Source: Stappia sediminis
GTDB lineage: Bacteria; Pseudomonadota; Alphaproteobacteria; Rhizobiales; Stappiaceae
Assembly (NCBI RefSeq): GCF_009826895.1
Contig: NZ_WUMV01000002.1
Span: 1-64,000 of the forward strand
Direction of reading: 5' to 3'
Length of the DNA: 64,000 nucleotides
Positions within the stretch are counted from its first letter, which is position 1. Each line of letters opens with the position of its first letter. Below the pieces are notes generated by a model that saw nothing but the letters and a program-made list of their open reading frames with translations, made no database searches and had not been told where the DNA came from. The translations under genes and the position numbers were made by a program. Positions 50,588 to 59,726 of this stretch are shown here, piece by piece.

Positions 50588-51698
50588 CAAGCCCAGTCTC
50601 GGCATTGGCTTGATAGGGACCGGTTTCATGGGCAAGGCGCATGTCTTCGGCTATGTATCCGCCGAACGCGTGTTCGAACTGCCTTTCAATTTTATCCTGC
50701 GTACCGTGGCAGATATTTCGACGGTAGCGGCTCAAGGTGCTGCAAGCAGGTTCGGCTTCGCCAGGTCAACGCCGGATTGGCGGACGATCGTGGACGATCC
50801 TGAAATCGATATCGTCAGCATTACGGCGCCGAACGCCCTTCACAAGGAAATGGCGCTTTCGGCAATTGCGGCGGGAAAGCATGTCTACTGCGAAAAGCCC
50901 TTGGCACCGCTTGGTCGTGACGCACGCGAAATGGCGGAGGCGGCGGAACGCGCCGGCGTGAAAACGCAGGTCGGTTTCAACTATCTCTGCAATCCGATGG
51001 TGGCTCTGGCACGCGAAATGATCGAGGCAGGCGAACTGGGAGAAATCCGCGGCTATCGCGGCCTGCATGCGGAAGATTACATGTCCGATGCCTCCGCGCC
51101 TTTCACCTTCCGACACGACCTGGCCGGTGGTGGCGCGTTGGCCGATCTCGGTAGCCATGCGCTGGCCACGGCCGAGTTTCTTTGCGGACCGATCGCTGCG
51201 GTGATGGGCGATTGCGTTACCGCGATCGACGAACGTCCCGACGGCCATGGCGGCATGCGCAAGGTGGAAGTCGACGATGTCGGGCGTGCATTTATCCGCT
51301 TCGAAAACGGTGCCTCGGGTTCGATCGAGGGTAATTGGATTGCAACCGGCCGGAAGATGCAGCACGAATTCGAGATATACGGGACGAAAGGTGCGCTCGC
51401 ATTCTGCCAGGAGCGCTTCAACGAACTTCATTTCTATTCCAATGACGACGCCTTGGGCCGGCAGGGTTTTCGGCGCATCGAAGCGGGCCCTGACCATCCT
51501 CCCTATGGGTTGTTTTGCGTCGCACCCGGTCACCAGCTCGGGTTCAACGACCTGAAGGCGATCGAGATCGCCCGCTTTGTGGAAGCGATCGCGAACACGC
51601 GGAAGGAACCCTTCAATTTCCGCGCGGGCCTACGCATCCAGACGCTTGTCGAAACGATCTGGGAGTCATCACGGCAAAAAAGCTGGATGACAGTTTGA
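50580..51698 (+). CDS. Gfo/Idh/MocA-family oxidoreductase
   Basis: Dehydrogenase of 372 aa. Rossmann motif GLIGTGFMGKAHV and motif CEKPLA; the C-terminal domain has DLGSHALATAEFLCG with the usual catalytic Lys/His placement. It overlaps the upstream gene by eight bases. Probably acts on a cyclitol or sugar; related proteins include inositol dehydrogenases that work on other stereoisomers. Confidence 0.87.
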   Translation: MPDKPSLGIGLIGTGFMGKAHVFGYVSAERVFELPFNFILRTVADISTVAAQGAASRFGFARSTPDWRTIVDDPEIDIVSITAPNALHKEMALSAIAAGKHVYCEKPLAPLGRDAREMAEAAERAGVKTQVGFNYLCNPMVALAREMIEAGELGEIRGYRGLHAEDYMSDASAPFTFRHDLAGGGALADLGSHALATAEFLCGPIAAVMGDCVTAIDERPDGHGGMRKVEVDDVGRAFIRFENGASGSIEGNWIATGRKMQHEFEIYGTKGALAFCQERFNELHFYSNDDALGRQGFRRIEAGPDHPPYGLFCVAPGHQLGFNDLKAIEIARFVEAIANTRKEPFNFRAGLRIQTLVETIWESSRQKSWMTV

Positions 51699-51746
51699 GG
51701 TGCGCATTCGAAAACAGTTGGTGCCATTTAATTAGGGATGAAAACC

Positions 51747-52760
51747 ATGCTGAGGATTGCAGTACTTGGCTGCGGCAGGATTGGTGTCATGCATGCAGCA
51801 AACGTGTGCGCGCATCCGCGTGCGCAACTGGCCGGGGTCTATGACATAAATTCGACTGCGGCCGAAAACTGCGGGAAGGTACATGGCGTCAGAGTATTCC
51901 AGTCGGCGGACGAAGTGTTCGCAAGTCCGGAGGTGGATGCCGTTCTGATCGCCACGGCGACCAGCACGCATTCCGACTATATCGAAGCGGCGGTCGAGGC
52001 CGGCAAGCCGGTTCTTTGCGAAAAGCCGATCGACCTGGACCTCAAGCGGGTGGAATTATGCAAGAGCCGCATCGCCGGTACCGATTTGCCCATCATGCTG
52101 GGGTTCGTGCGCCGCTTCGATCCGGGCCACCGTGCCGCGCGCCAGGCGATGTTGAGCGGAGAGATCGGTGAACTGCACCAGATTGTCATCACCTCGCGCG
52201 ATCCGGGAATGGCGCCCGACACTTACATCGAAGCGTCGGGCGGCATCTTTCGCGACATGACGATCCATGATTTCGACCTGGCACGCTTCATGCTCGGCGA
52301 GGAAGTCGAGACAGTCTCCGCCATGGGATCGCGCCTTGTCGACCCCGCGTTGATGGAGAAGTGCAACGACTACGACACGGTTGTCGCGGTCCTTGTGACG
52401 AAGAGCGGCAAGCAGGCGATCATCACCAATTCCAGAGAGGCGGCCTATGGCTACGATCAGCGTGTCGAACTTTTCGGCAGCAAGGGAATGGTGATCTCCG
52501 AGAACCGTCACGAGAATCATGTGACGAAGCATCTAAGACATGCAACGAATGTTGCGTCGCCTCTCCTGAATTTCTTCATCGAACGCTATGAAGACGCATT
52601 CAAAGCTGAAATCGGCCATTTCGTCGATGTGGTCGAAGATGGCGCACCGCTGGAAGTCGGCTTTGAGGATGGGCGACTGGCGTTGATACTGGCGGAAGCG
52701 GCCTTCACATCGATTGAGGAGGGAAGGGCGGTCAGGATCGGCGAAACCGCGCGGTCCTGA
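51747..52760 (+). CDS. iolG: Inositol 2-dehydrogenase-like protein (IolG/IdhA type)
   Basis: Gfo/Idh enzyme of 337 aa. RIAVLGCGRIGVMHAANV, LCEKPIDLDL, MLGFVRRFDPGHRAARQAML and GGIFRDMTIHDFDLARFML follow the pattern of bacterial myo-inositol 2-dehydrogenases. ATG at 51747 is preferred for its AGGG spacing; 51738 is in frame. It ends the plus-strand run, facing the next gene. It would make the inosose used by IolE. Confidence 0.82.
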   Translation: MLRIAVLGCGRIGVMHAANVCAHPRAQLAGVYDINSTAAENCGKVHGVRVFQSADEVFASPEVDAVLIATATSTHSDYIEAAVEAGKPVLCEKPIDLDLKRVELCKSRIAGTDLPIMLGFVRRFDPGHRAARQAMLSGEIGELHQIVITSRDPGMAPDTYIEASGGIFRDMTIHDFDLARFMLGEEVETVSAMGSRLVDPALMEKCNDYDTVVAVLVTKSGKQAIITNSREAAYGYDQRVELFGSKGMVISENRHENHVTKHLRHATNVASPLLNFFIERYEDAFKAEIGHFVDVVEDGAPLEVGFEDGRLALILAEAAFTSIEEGRAVRIGETARS

Positions 52761-52780
52761 CACCGCTGCAAAGTGAGCCC

Positions 52781-53860
52781 TTAAAATACCAGACGGCGGT
52801 CAGTCCTCGGGATTTCACGCAACATGTCCGGCGTGGGATGTCCCGGTCGGGGCGGCGTGTCTATCTTCTGAGGCTCACCGGTAGCTGCCGCTCTTTCGAT
52901 GGCAAGCATTGCACGAACGTCGGCAAGCCCTTCCTCGCCATCCGGCTCGGGTCTGACGCCGTTCAGGATGCAATCCGAGAAATAAGCGGTCTGTCCGCCG
53001 AAATGGTCGACCGGGGGCGAGGTCTTCTCGAAAACCACTTTTTCGTTCTGCCGCATAAGGAGCTTCGTATCCGTCTCGAAGCGGAAGCCGGGTTCGAGAG
53101 TCATTTCACCCTTCGTACCGATGACGCGATAGGTGTCGAGCGTATCCGCTCCGAAGCTTGCGATGAATTGCGCGAAACGGCCACCGGGAAAGCGGAGCGT
53201 GACCGCTATGGCTTCCTCGACTTCGCCGAAGCGAATATCATCTTCGCCACTACCCTGCATGGCGATAGCTTCGATCGGTTCGGCGGCAAAGACATGTCGC
53301 GCGGCATTGAGACAATAGACGCCGATGTCCTGCAGCGGTCCGCCCCAGTGCTCCGCCTTGAGCCTGTGGTTGCTTGCGTCTGCCTGATAGGAAAAGACGG
53401 AGGTGAAGAGGCGTGGATCGCCGATCGCGCCGTTGCGGATCTGCTCCAGCACCTCGATTGTGCCCGGGTCCGTGTGGAGCCTGTATGCTGTCATCAGGAA
53501 GACGCCGGCTTCGGCTGCAGCGGCGATCATCGCCTCGCATTCCGCTTCCGTTATGGCAAGAGGCTTCTCCACGAGCAGATGCTTGCCGGCCCTGGCTGCG
53601 CGGATCGCGTAGTCCGCATGCAGCGAATTGGGAAGGGCGATATAGACGGCATCGACGACATCGGCGTCCAGCATCTCGTCGTAACGATCATAGGAGTAGA
53701 TATTTTCAATGCCATAAAAGTCGGCGAGTTTGGCAGCGTTTTCGGCGTTTCCGGTAACAATTGCCGTCAATTCGGAATTTCCGGTCTGTGCGACGGACGG
53801 CATGAAGGCTTGTTGCGAAATCCAGCCAGCGCCGACAACGGCATAGCGTATCTTCTTCAT
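52781..53860 (-). CDS. Gfo/Idh/MocA-family oxidoreductase
   Basis: Dehydrogenase of 359 aa resembling glucose-fructose-oxidoreductase-like members. The Rossmann start is YAVVGAGWISQQAFMPSV, the family motif VEKPLA, and the substrate region GGPLQDIGVYCLNAARHVF. No export signal is seen. It is the last gene after the Frc-type importer, separated by a terminator-like hairpin, so its product probably processes the imported sugar. Confidence 0.86.
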   Translation of the reverse strand: MKKIRYAVVGAGWISQQAFMPSVAQTGNSELTAIVTGNAENAAKLADFYGIENIYSYDRYDEMLDADVVDAVYIALPNSLHADYAIRAARAGKHLLVEKPLAITEAECEAMIAAAAEAGVFLMTAYRLHTDPGTIEVLEQIRNGAIGDPRLFTSVFSYQADASNHRLKAEHWGGPLQDIGVYCLNAARHVFAAEPIEAIAMQGSGEDDIRFGEVEEAIAVTLRFPGGRFAQFIASFGADTLDTYRVIGTKGEMTLEPGFRFETDTKLLMRQNEKVVFEKTSPPVDHFGGQTAYFSDCILNGVRPEPDGEEGLADVRAMLAIERAAATGEPQKIDTPPRPGHPTPDMLREIPRTDRRLVF

Positions 53861-53870
53861 GAATCACTCC

Positions 53871-53904
53871 AAAAGAATCGGCCCCCGAAAGGCGGGGGCC
53901 GATT
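53871..53904 (-). terminator. Terminator/attenuator after the Frc-type binding protein
   Basis: AATCGGCCCCC and GGGGGCCGATT form an 11-bp stem with a 7-base loop, followed on the minus strand by CTTTT. It lies between the binding-protein stop and the next co-directional gene and may set their relative amounts. Confidence 0.75.
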
Positions 53905-53921
53905 GCCTTTCCATTGGCGGG

Positions 53922-54914
53922 TTACTGCGCGAGGCAGCTATCGGCATTGTCCGGAGTGCAGACGTCAAGGCCGGTGTAAATCGGGTCTTCGACCGACTTG
54001 CCTTCCGCGAGATCCTTCAGCACGAACATTGCCCTATAACCCATTTCAAATGGGCGCTGTCCAACCTGACCATTCGACAGGCCGTCTTTCAACTGCGCCA
54101 TCTGCATGGGAAGCGTATCGGCCACAATAATGGACAGTTCTCCAGACTCCATCTTGTCCTTGTAGGGTTCTGCCGCCTGGCGATATGCGTTGTCAAACCA
54201 CTGGGTGAAGGCGCCGGTGGAAATAAAGGCCGTCAGATCGGCTTCCTTCGCAAGGATATCGGTCATTCCCTGGATCGCCTTGTTGCCGTCGTCATCCGTG
54301 ATGAGCGGGCAACCTGCGACTTCGGTCCATCCGTTTTCTCCGCTAAGCGGCTCGCCCGGAGGCGTGCCCGTGTCCTTCCCGGACAGCGTATCGCGAATTC
54401 CTTTCAGGCGTTCGTTGTGGTTCGCAGCCGCAGCACCGCCCGTTTGCAGACAGACCTTGCCACCGTCCGGGTGCCGCGCCATTGCGATCTTTGCCAGGTT
54501 CACGCCGATGTCGTAATTCTTCGTGCCGACAAACGTGGCGCGGATCCCCTTGTCCTCCTCAAGAAGATCGGCATCCCAGGTCATTACCGGGATTCCGGCT
54601 TCCACTGCCGCCTTGAGGGCCTTGCCCATGGCCGGCGCGTTAGACGGCGATACGGCAATACCGTCGACACCCTGGCTGATGAGGTCCTGAACGATCTGGA
54701 TCTGTTCAAGCTCTGTATGCTCGCCGGGTCCGATATAATTGCAGGTCACGCCTTCGAGTTCTTCCTGAGCCTTGTAGCAGCCGTCGCGTGCCAGGTCGAA
54801 GAAGGGGTTGTTCATCGCTTTTGGCACGAGCGCGAAGTTGTAATCGGCGGCAAGGGCGCCCGCTGGCGGTAGCGCTACCGCTGCCATGATCGCTGCATAC
54901 ATCAGTTTCTTCAT
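53922..54914 (-). CDS. Sugar ABC transporter binding protein (FrcB-like)
   Basis: Periplasmic Peripla_BP_4 protein of 330 aa with a signal peptide ending at ALAA (about residue 23). The mature part NFALVPKAMNNPFFDLARDGCYKAQEELEG and GVDGIAVSPSNAPAMGKALKAAVEAGIPVMTWDAD is typical of sugar-binding proteins in CUT2 importers. Four cysteines in the mature protein could form disulfides. Strong GGGAGGAG ribosome site. Confidence 0.87.
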   Translation of the reverse strand: MKKLMYAAIMAAVALPPAGALAADYNFALVPKAMNNPFFDLARDGCYKAQEELEGVTCNYIGPGEHTELEQIQIVQDLISQGVDGIAVSPSNAPAMGKALKAAVEAGIPVMTWDADLLEEDKGIRATFVGTKNYDIGVNLAKIAMARHPDGGKVCLQTGGAAAANHNERLKGIRDTLSGKDTGTPPGEPLSGENGWTEVAGCPLITDDDGNKAIQGMTDILAKEADLTAFISTGAFTQWFDNAYRQAAEPYKDKMESGELSIIVADTLPMQMAQLKDGLSNGQVGQRPFEMGYRAMFVLKDLAEGKSVEDPIYTGLDVCTPDNADSCLAQ

Positions 54915-54960
54915 GATGATGGTCTCCTCCCATCTGGTTTGTAGTCGCGGAGGGTTCTCC

Positions 54961-55977
54961 TCAGGACCTGCCGCGATTGCGGATCTGTTCCAGAAGCACA
55001 GCCAGGATCAGGAACAGACCAACAAAGAACTGCTGCCAAAGAGCATCGATGCCGGCGAGCAGCAGACTGTTTCGGATGAGTTCCATGAGTGCGGCGCCGA
55101 TCGGCGCGCCAAAGGCGTAGACGACGCCGCCCATAAGGTTGGCACCGCCAATGACGGTTGCCGCGATAACATTGAGCTCGTAGGTCAGGCCTAAAGCGTT
55201 GGTCACGGAGCCGAACCAGCCGACCAGCAGGAAGGCGGCAAGACCCGCGCAACAAGAACAAAGCACATAGACGGAGACGATGACGCGCTCGACCGGTATG
55301 CCGGCCAGCTTCGCCGCGTCTGCGTTGCCGCCGATCGCGATGACCCAGCGGCCCCAGGTCGAATAGCGCCATACCCACCAGAACACCACGGTCAGGATCA
55401 TGAGGACCCAGACCGGATTGGGTACGCCAAACACGCTCTCGCCGCCGATCCATTCGAAGAGTTCCTGATCGGGGCCGAAGTCGTAGATCATCTTGTTATT
55501 GGAAATGACCATGGCGATGGATCGGGCCATGGCCAGCATTCCAAGCGTAACGACGAATGGCGCCATCCTGACATAGGCGATCAAGATGCCGTTGATGAGT
55601 CCGACGATGGCCGCTGCGCCCATGCAGGCAATAAAGCCGAATCCGATCCCGTAACCTGCCTGCATAACAAGGCCTGTGACGATGCCGGCGAGCCCCATGA
55701 GGGACCCGACGGAAAGATCGATTCCCGCGGTGCAGATAACCGCCGACATTCCGAGCGCCATGATGCCGAAAAAGGCGAAATTCCTCGTAATATTGAAGAA
55801 ATTGCGCTCGGTGAGGAAGACGTCCGAGATGAAACTCATGACAACGCCGATGGCGATAAGCGCGATGAATACCCAGAATGGTTGAGTTTTCAGCGCCGCC
55901 TGCAGCCCCGACATTTCCTGACGAGAGGTGATACTTTCGTCGATTTCCGCGTGCGATTTTTGCGTCGTATCGGTCAT
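54961..55977 (-). CDS. Sugar ABC transporter permease (FrcC-like)
   Basis: BPD_transp_2 permease of 338 aa with about nine hydrophobic segments and the ICTAGIDLSVGSLMGLAG loop. The family C-terminal motif is VIGGANLMGGVVYAFGAPIGA. It overlaps the ATPase gene by four bases. It is the only permease in this importer, so it would act as a homodimer. Confidence 0.9.
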   Translation of the reverse strand: MTDTTQKSHAEIDESITSRQEMSGLQAALKTQPFWVFIALIAIGVVMSFISDVFLTERNFFNITRNFAFFGIMALGMSAVICTAGIDLSVGSLMGLAGIVTGLVMQAGYGIGFGFIACMGAAAIVGLINGILIAYVRMAPFVVTLGMLAMARSIAMVISNNKMIYDFGPDQELFEWIGGESVFGVPNPVWVLMILTVVFWWVWRYSTWGRWVIAIGGNADAAKLAGIPVERVIVSVYVLCSCCAGLAAFLLVGWFGSVTNALGLTYELNVIAATVIGGANLMGGVVYAFGAPIGAALMELIRNSLLLAGIDALWQQFFVGLFLILAVLLEQIRNRGRS

Positions 55978-56714
55978 GCGTTCTCAATCGCCCCCGTTAT
56001 CAGGCCCGTAACTTCCTCTGGGCTTGTTTCGCTGATCTGCTTGTCCGCGACCTTGGTGCCGCGGCGCAGGACCGAAACGCGGTCGCAAACTTCGAAGACA
56101 TCGGGCATGCGGTGCGAAACCAGGATGACGGCGTGGCCGGAATCCTTCAGTCGATGGATAAGGTTAAGGACCTCGGCGACCTGGCGAACCGATATGGCCG
56201 CCGTCGGTTCGTCCATGAGTACTAACTTCGGATCGGAAAGGCGCGTTCGGGCGATCGCCACGGCCTGGCGCTGGCCACCGGACATCTGCTTGACAAGATC
56301 GCGTGGCCGGGTTTCGGACTTCAGTTCCCGAAAGAGCTCGGCGGCCTTTTCGAACATCGCCTTGTGGTCGAGGTAGCTGATTGGGCCAAATTTCTTGCGA
56401 ATCTCCCTGCCAAGAAACACGTTGGCGGCCGCCGTGAGATTGTTGCAAAGGGCCAGATCCTGATAGACGATCTCAATACCGTTGTTGCGGGCATCGACTG
56501 GTTTGTTGAAATGTACTTCCGAGCCATTGATCCGGATCTTGCCCGCCGTGGGCAGGAAGTTTCCGGCAATAATGCGCATCAATGTCGACTTGCCGGCGCC
56601 ATTGTCGCCCATCAGACCGACGGCTTCGCCCTCGCTGATTGTCAGATCAATGCCCTGAAGAGCGTGGATCGCGCCAAAACTCTTCGTAACGCCTTCAAGT
56701 TGAAGCAGGCTCAC
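55974..56714 (-). CDS. Sugar ABC transporter ATPase, single domain (FrcA-like)
   Basis: ATPase of 246 aa with one ABC module: Walker A GDNGAGKST, signature MSGGQRQAV, Walker B LVLMDEPTAAI. The single-domain form with one permease is the arrangement of the rhizobial Frc (fructose/ribose/mannose) importer. Starts with GTG after AGGAGGATGCCAA. Its promoter region has a perfect RpiR-type palindrome, which suggests co-control with the iol genes. Confidence 0.9.
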   Translation of the reverse strand: MSLLQLEGVTKSFGAIHALQGIDLTISEGEAVGLMGDNGAGKSTLMRIIAGNFLPTAGKIRINGSEVHFNKPVDARNNGIEIVYQDLALCNNLTAAANVFLGREIRKKFGPISYLDHKAMFEKAAELFRELKSETRPRDLVKQMSGGQRQAVAIARTRLSDPKLVLMDEPTAAISVRQVAEVLNLIHRLKDSGHAVILVSHRMPDVFEVCDRVSVLRRGTKVADKQISETSPEEVTGLITGAIENA

Positions 56715-56797
56715 TTGGCATCCTCCTCCCGAATGTCGTGGCGCTTGGCTTGGAAATATTTATCGCCGATGTTTTTATGTTACGCAGCGGTATTGTA

Positions 56798-56813
56798 TGC
56801 AATAATCATTGCA
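56798..56813. promoter_or_regulatory. RpiR-type operator before the Frc-type importer
   Basis: TGCAAT-AATC-ATTGCA, a perfect palindrome with the same arms as the site at the rpiR gene. It lies downstream of a consensus -35 (TTGACA on the minus strand, 56831-56826) and overlaps a candidate -10 (GATTAT), so binding should block the importer operon. Confidence 0.7.
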
Positions 56814-56821
56814 AAATGACG

Positions 56822-56834
56822 TAATTGTCAATTA
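56822..56834. repeat. Short palindrome over the -35 of the importer promoter
   Basis: TAATTG-T-CAATTA, perfect 6-base arms around one base. It covers the TTGACA element reading into the Frc-type operon and may be a second regulator site or chance in an AT-rich stretch. Confidence 0.4.
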
Positions 56835-56939
56835 TTTTTTCACCAATCGTGCCTCTGAACGGCCCTCCACGTTGGCCCGATGAGCAAGCAGGCCGGAGCT
56901 ATTGAACGCTATCGGTTGTTCGCATGACCTAATTCTCGT

Positions 56940-56957
56940 TCAGGTGGGTTCACCTGA
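56940..56957. promoter_or_regulatory. Palindromic operator candidate before the SDR/aldo-keto reductase pair
   Basis: TCAGGTG-GGTT-CACCTGA, perfect 7-base arms with a 4-base spacer, 38 bases before the SDR start. It differs from the RpiR- and LacI-type sites in the window, so a third regulator is implied. No matching regulator gene is evident. Confidence 0.55.
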
Positions 56958-56994
56958 TCAGTTAATCGCCAAAAAAAGGGGGAGGAATGAGACG

Positions 56995-57825
56995 ATGCAT
57001 GAAGCGATACGAAGCGGAAATATCGCGGTCGTCACGGGCGGCGCATCGGGCATCGGATTTGCGGCGGCACGCCGGTTCGCCGATTTGGGTCTTCGGGTCT
57101 GTATTGCGGATCTTCCAGGCGAAACGCTGGATGCCGCGAAGAAAAAAATGGGTGCCGTTGACCGTGTGCTCGCTGTGCCGACGGATGTGTCGGATATCGA
57201 TCAGTTGAAGGCGCTCAAGCTGCGTGTCCAGTCTGAGTGGGGGCAACCCGACGTGCTGATGAACAATGCCGGTGTGCAGCCCGGCAGTTCGATATACGAT
57301 GCCGAAGGCACCTGGCAGCGCACCATCGACGTCAACATGTGGGGCATCATCCGCAGCGCACAGATCTTCGCGCCGGACATGGTCGCTGCCAACCGACCAG
57401 GCCTCATTATAAATACCGGCTCGAAGCAGGGGATCACGACACCGCCTGGCGATCCCGCCTATAATGTATCGAAGGCCGGTGTAAAGGTGTTCACGGAGGC
57501 GCTTCAGCATGAACTGCGCAACACGCCCGCTTGCAGGGTCGAGGCGCGCCTTTTCATACCAGGGTTCGTTTTCACGCCTTTGACTGCACGCGGACGGACC
57601 GGCAAGCCGGATGGCGCTTGGACGCCGGAACAGACAGTGGATTTTCTGTTCGGGGCGCTCGAACGCGAAGACTTTTACATCCTTTGTCCCGACAACGAAG
57701 TCGATCGTGAAACGGACGAAAAACGCATCCTTTGGGCTGCGGGAGACATCGCGGAAAACCGTCCCCCGCTGTCGCGTTGGCATCCCGACTACGGGGCGGC
57801 CTTCGCCGGTTGGCTCAAAAGCTGA
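56995..57825 (+). CDS. Short-chain dehydrogenase/reductase
   Basis: SDR of 276 aa. Cofactor motif TGGASGIGFA, NNAGVQPG, catalytic serine in NTGSKQG and YNVSK. The C-terminal part (GALEREDFYILCPDNEVDRETDEKRILWAAGDI) is the extended form of a distinct SDR subfamily. The ATG at 56995 follows GGGGGAGGAA. Three bases separate its stop from the first possible start of the aldo-keto reductase. Confidence 0.87.
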   Translation: MHEAIRSGNIAVVTGGASGIGFAAARRFADLGLRVCIADLPGETLDAAKKKMGAVDRVLAVPTDVSDIDQLKALKLRVQSEWGQPDVLMNNAGVQPGSSIYDAEGTWQRTIDVNMWGIIRSAQIFAPDMVAANRPGLIINTGSKQGITTPPGDPAYNVSKAGVKVFTEALQHELRNTPACRVEARLFIPGFVFTPLTARGRTGKPDGAWTPEQTVDFLFGALEREDFYILCPDNEVDRETDEKRILWAAGDIAENRPPLSRWHPDYGAAFAGWLKS

Positions 57826-57858
57826 GCCATGATCGCATTTCCGGGTGGGAGCCAGACC

Positions 57859-58821
57859 ATGATCAGGCGCGATGTTGGAAATACCGGCATTCAAGTTACC
57901 GAACTGAGCTTCGGGACCTCAGCTCTGGGAAGCATGCCGGACACCTACGGCTACGAGGTCACGGAGGAGGGGGCACGCGAGACGCTTCAAATGGTGTTTG
58001 CCGGCCCTGTCAATATGCTCGACAGTTCCCGCAACTATGGCTTCGGGCGCAGTGAGGAAAGGATAGGCGCCGTCATTCGGGAAATGGGCGGGCTGCCGGA
58101 AGGATTCGTGATTTCCACAAAACTCGATCGGGACATGGAAACCGGGCGGTTCGATGCGGCGCGAGCGCGCAGATCACTCGAGGAAAGCCTTGAAGCATTG
58201 TCGCTCGAAAGTGTTCAGATCCTGCATCTGCATGATCCCGAGCACTCGGCCGACCTTGATGGAATCACACGTCGCGGCGGTGCCCTGGATGAGCTTTTCA
58301 GGATCAAGGAGGAGGGGCTGGCCCGAGCGGTTGGACTCGCCATGGGCAGGATCGATATGATGTTTCCGCTTCTGAAGGATTGGCCTTTCGATGTGCTCAT
58401 CAATCACAATCGTTATACGGTTTTGAACCGAAGCGCCGACGAGATGTTCTCCTGGGCGCATGAGGCGGGAATGGCTATCATCAATGCGGCCCCGTTCGCC
58501 GGCGGTATCCTGGCCAAGGGTAGTGCGCAGACAAACCGGGTCGCCTATCAGGAAACCGAAGACGAAGGCCTTGCGCCCGTCCGGGAATTCGAGGCGATCT
58601 GCACTCGGTGGAATGTCGCCCCCGGCGCGGCGGCTCTTCAGTTTTCAATGCGCGATCCAAGGATTACGTCAACGCTTGTCGGTGTGTCCCGCCCGCAGAG
58701 TATCGAGCGGAACCTGAGATGGGCATCAGTGGCGATTTCGCCCGAATTTTGGGATGCGCTTAAAGATCTGCCATATTCGATGGAGGACCCCGAAGCGAAC
58801 CGGGTATACCGGCCGGGTTGA
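57859..58821 (+). CDS. Aldo/keto reductase
   Basis: NAD(P)-dependent TIM-barrel reductase of 320 aa resembling D-threo-aldose (L-fucose) 1-dehydrogenases. The catalytic tetrad is visible: Asp and Tyr in MLDSSRNYGFGRSEERIG, Lys in VISTKLDR and His in ILHLHDP. ATG at 57859 is preferred (GGGAG upstream); 57829 is in frame and close to the SDR stop. With the SDR it forms a two-gene unit that could oxidise an aldose to its lactone. Confidence 0.84.
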   Translation: MIRRDVGNTGIQVTELSFGTSALGSMPDTYGYEVTEEGARETLQMVFAGPVNMLDSSRNYGFGRSEERIGAVIREMGGLPEGFVISTKLDRDMETGRFDAARARRSLEESLEALSLESVQILHLHDPEHSADLDGITRRGGALDELFRIKEEGLARAVGLAMGRIDMMFPLLKDWPFDVLINHNRYTVLNRSADEMFSWAHEAGMAIINAAPFAGGILAKGSAQTNRVAYQETEDEGLAPVREFEAICTRWNVAPGAAALQFSMRDPRITSTLVGVSRPQSIERNLRWASVAISPEFWDALKDLPYSMEDPEANRVYRPG

Positions 58822-58866
58822 GCTGAAATGCCAAAGCGCAGCGAGCCGTCATGGCAGTGTTTGGAA

Positions 58867-59685
58867 TTACGGTGATAGCGGTTCTGCAGGCACAGGCGGG
58901 GCCGCGTCATAACCACCCCAGACGGACTGGTCGAAATGAATGACGGCTCCGGTCATCATGCCGCTGTCGTTCGAGGCGAGAAAAGCTACAGCCCTTGCGA
59001 CTTCAGCTGGATCGAGAAGTCGGCCGAAAGGCTGCGCCGCGGCCGCTTTGTCCAGCCAATCCGCGTCGGCCTTATGGTAGGTGCGTTGCGTGAGGTCTTC
59101 GCCGTCTGAAGCCATCCAGCCAATGTCGAGCTGGTTGACGCGGATTCGGTTGCGCATGAGCGCGTAACCGGAGTTGCGGGTAAGCGTCGCCAGAGCGCCT
59201 TTCGATGCGCAATAGGGCGCGATGAACGGCTGCCCGGCACGCTCCGAAGTTGAGCCGATATTCACGATTGCTCCCTCGGTCCCTTCGCGGATCATGACCT
59301 TTGCAGCTCCCTGCATCAGGAAGAAGGGGGCGCGGGTATTTACGGCGAACATACGGTCGAAGAGTTCAGGCGAAGTGTTCAGAAGATTTCCCCGGTCGGT
59401 TATGCCGGCTGCATTGACGAGAATATCTATCCGGCCAAATAATATGTCGGCCGTTTCGATCACGTTACTACAGTCTTCGACGCGGCCAAGATCGGCCGTG
59501 ACGAACTCGACCCTGATCCCGTGTGCGGAGGAAATATCTTCCGCGACGGCCTGTCCCTTGTCGCTGGTTCTGCCGCAGGTGACAAGGCCTGCAGCGCCAG
59601 CGGCGGCGAATTGACGGGCGATAGCCGCCCCAAGTCCTTGTGTCCCGCCCGTGACGATGGCGATTTTTCCATCAAGCCTGTTCAT
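58867..59685 (-). CDS. Short-chain dehydrogenase/reductase
   Basis: SDR of 272 aa: TGGTQGLGAAIA, NAAGITDRG, serine in NIGSTSERAG, YCASK. The C-terminus SGMMTGAVIHFDQSVWGGYD is unlike the usual DGG end, suggesting a specific substrate pocket. The start at 59685 follows GGGTGG; a GTG at 59730, overlapping the upstream Gfo/Idh stop, is possible. Same operon as the gene before it. Confidence 0.87.
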   Translation of the reverse strand: MNRLDGKIAIVTGGTQGLGAAIARQFAAAGAAGLVTCGRTSDKGQAVAEDISSAHGIRVEFVTADLGRVEDCSNVIETADILFGRIDILVNAAGITDRGNLLNTSPELFDRMFAVNTRAPFFLMQGAAKVMIREGTEGAIVNIGSTSERAGQPFIAPYCASKGALATLTRNSGYALMRNRIRVNQLDIGWMASDGEDLTQRTYHKADADWLDKAAAAQPFGRLLDPAEVARAVAFLASNDSGMMTGAVIHFDQSVWGGYDAAPPVPAEPLSP

Positions 59686-59726
59686 TTTTTCCACCCAATT
59701 TGAAGTATGATTTTCATCGTTATGGC

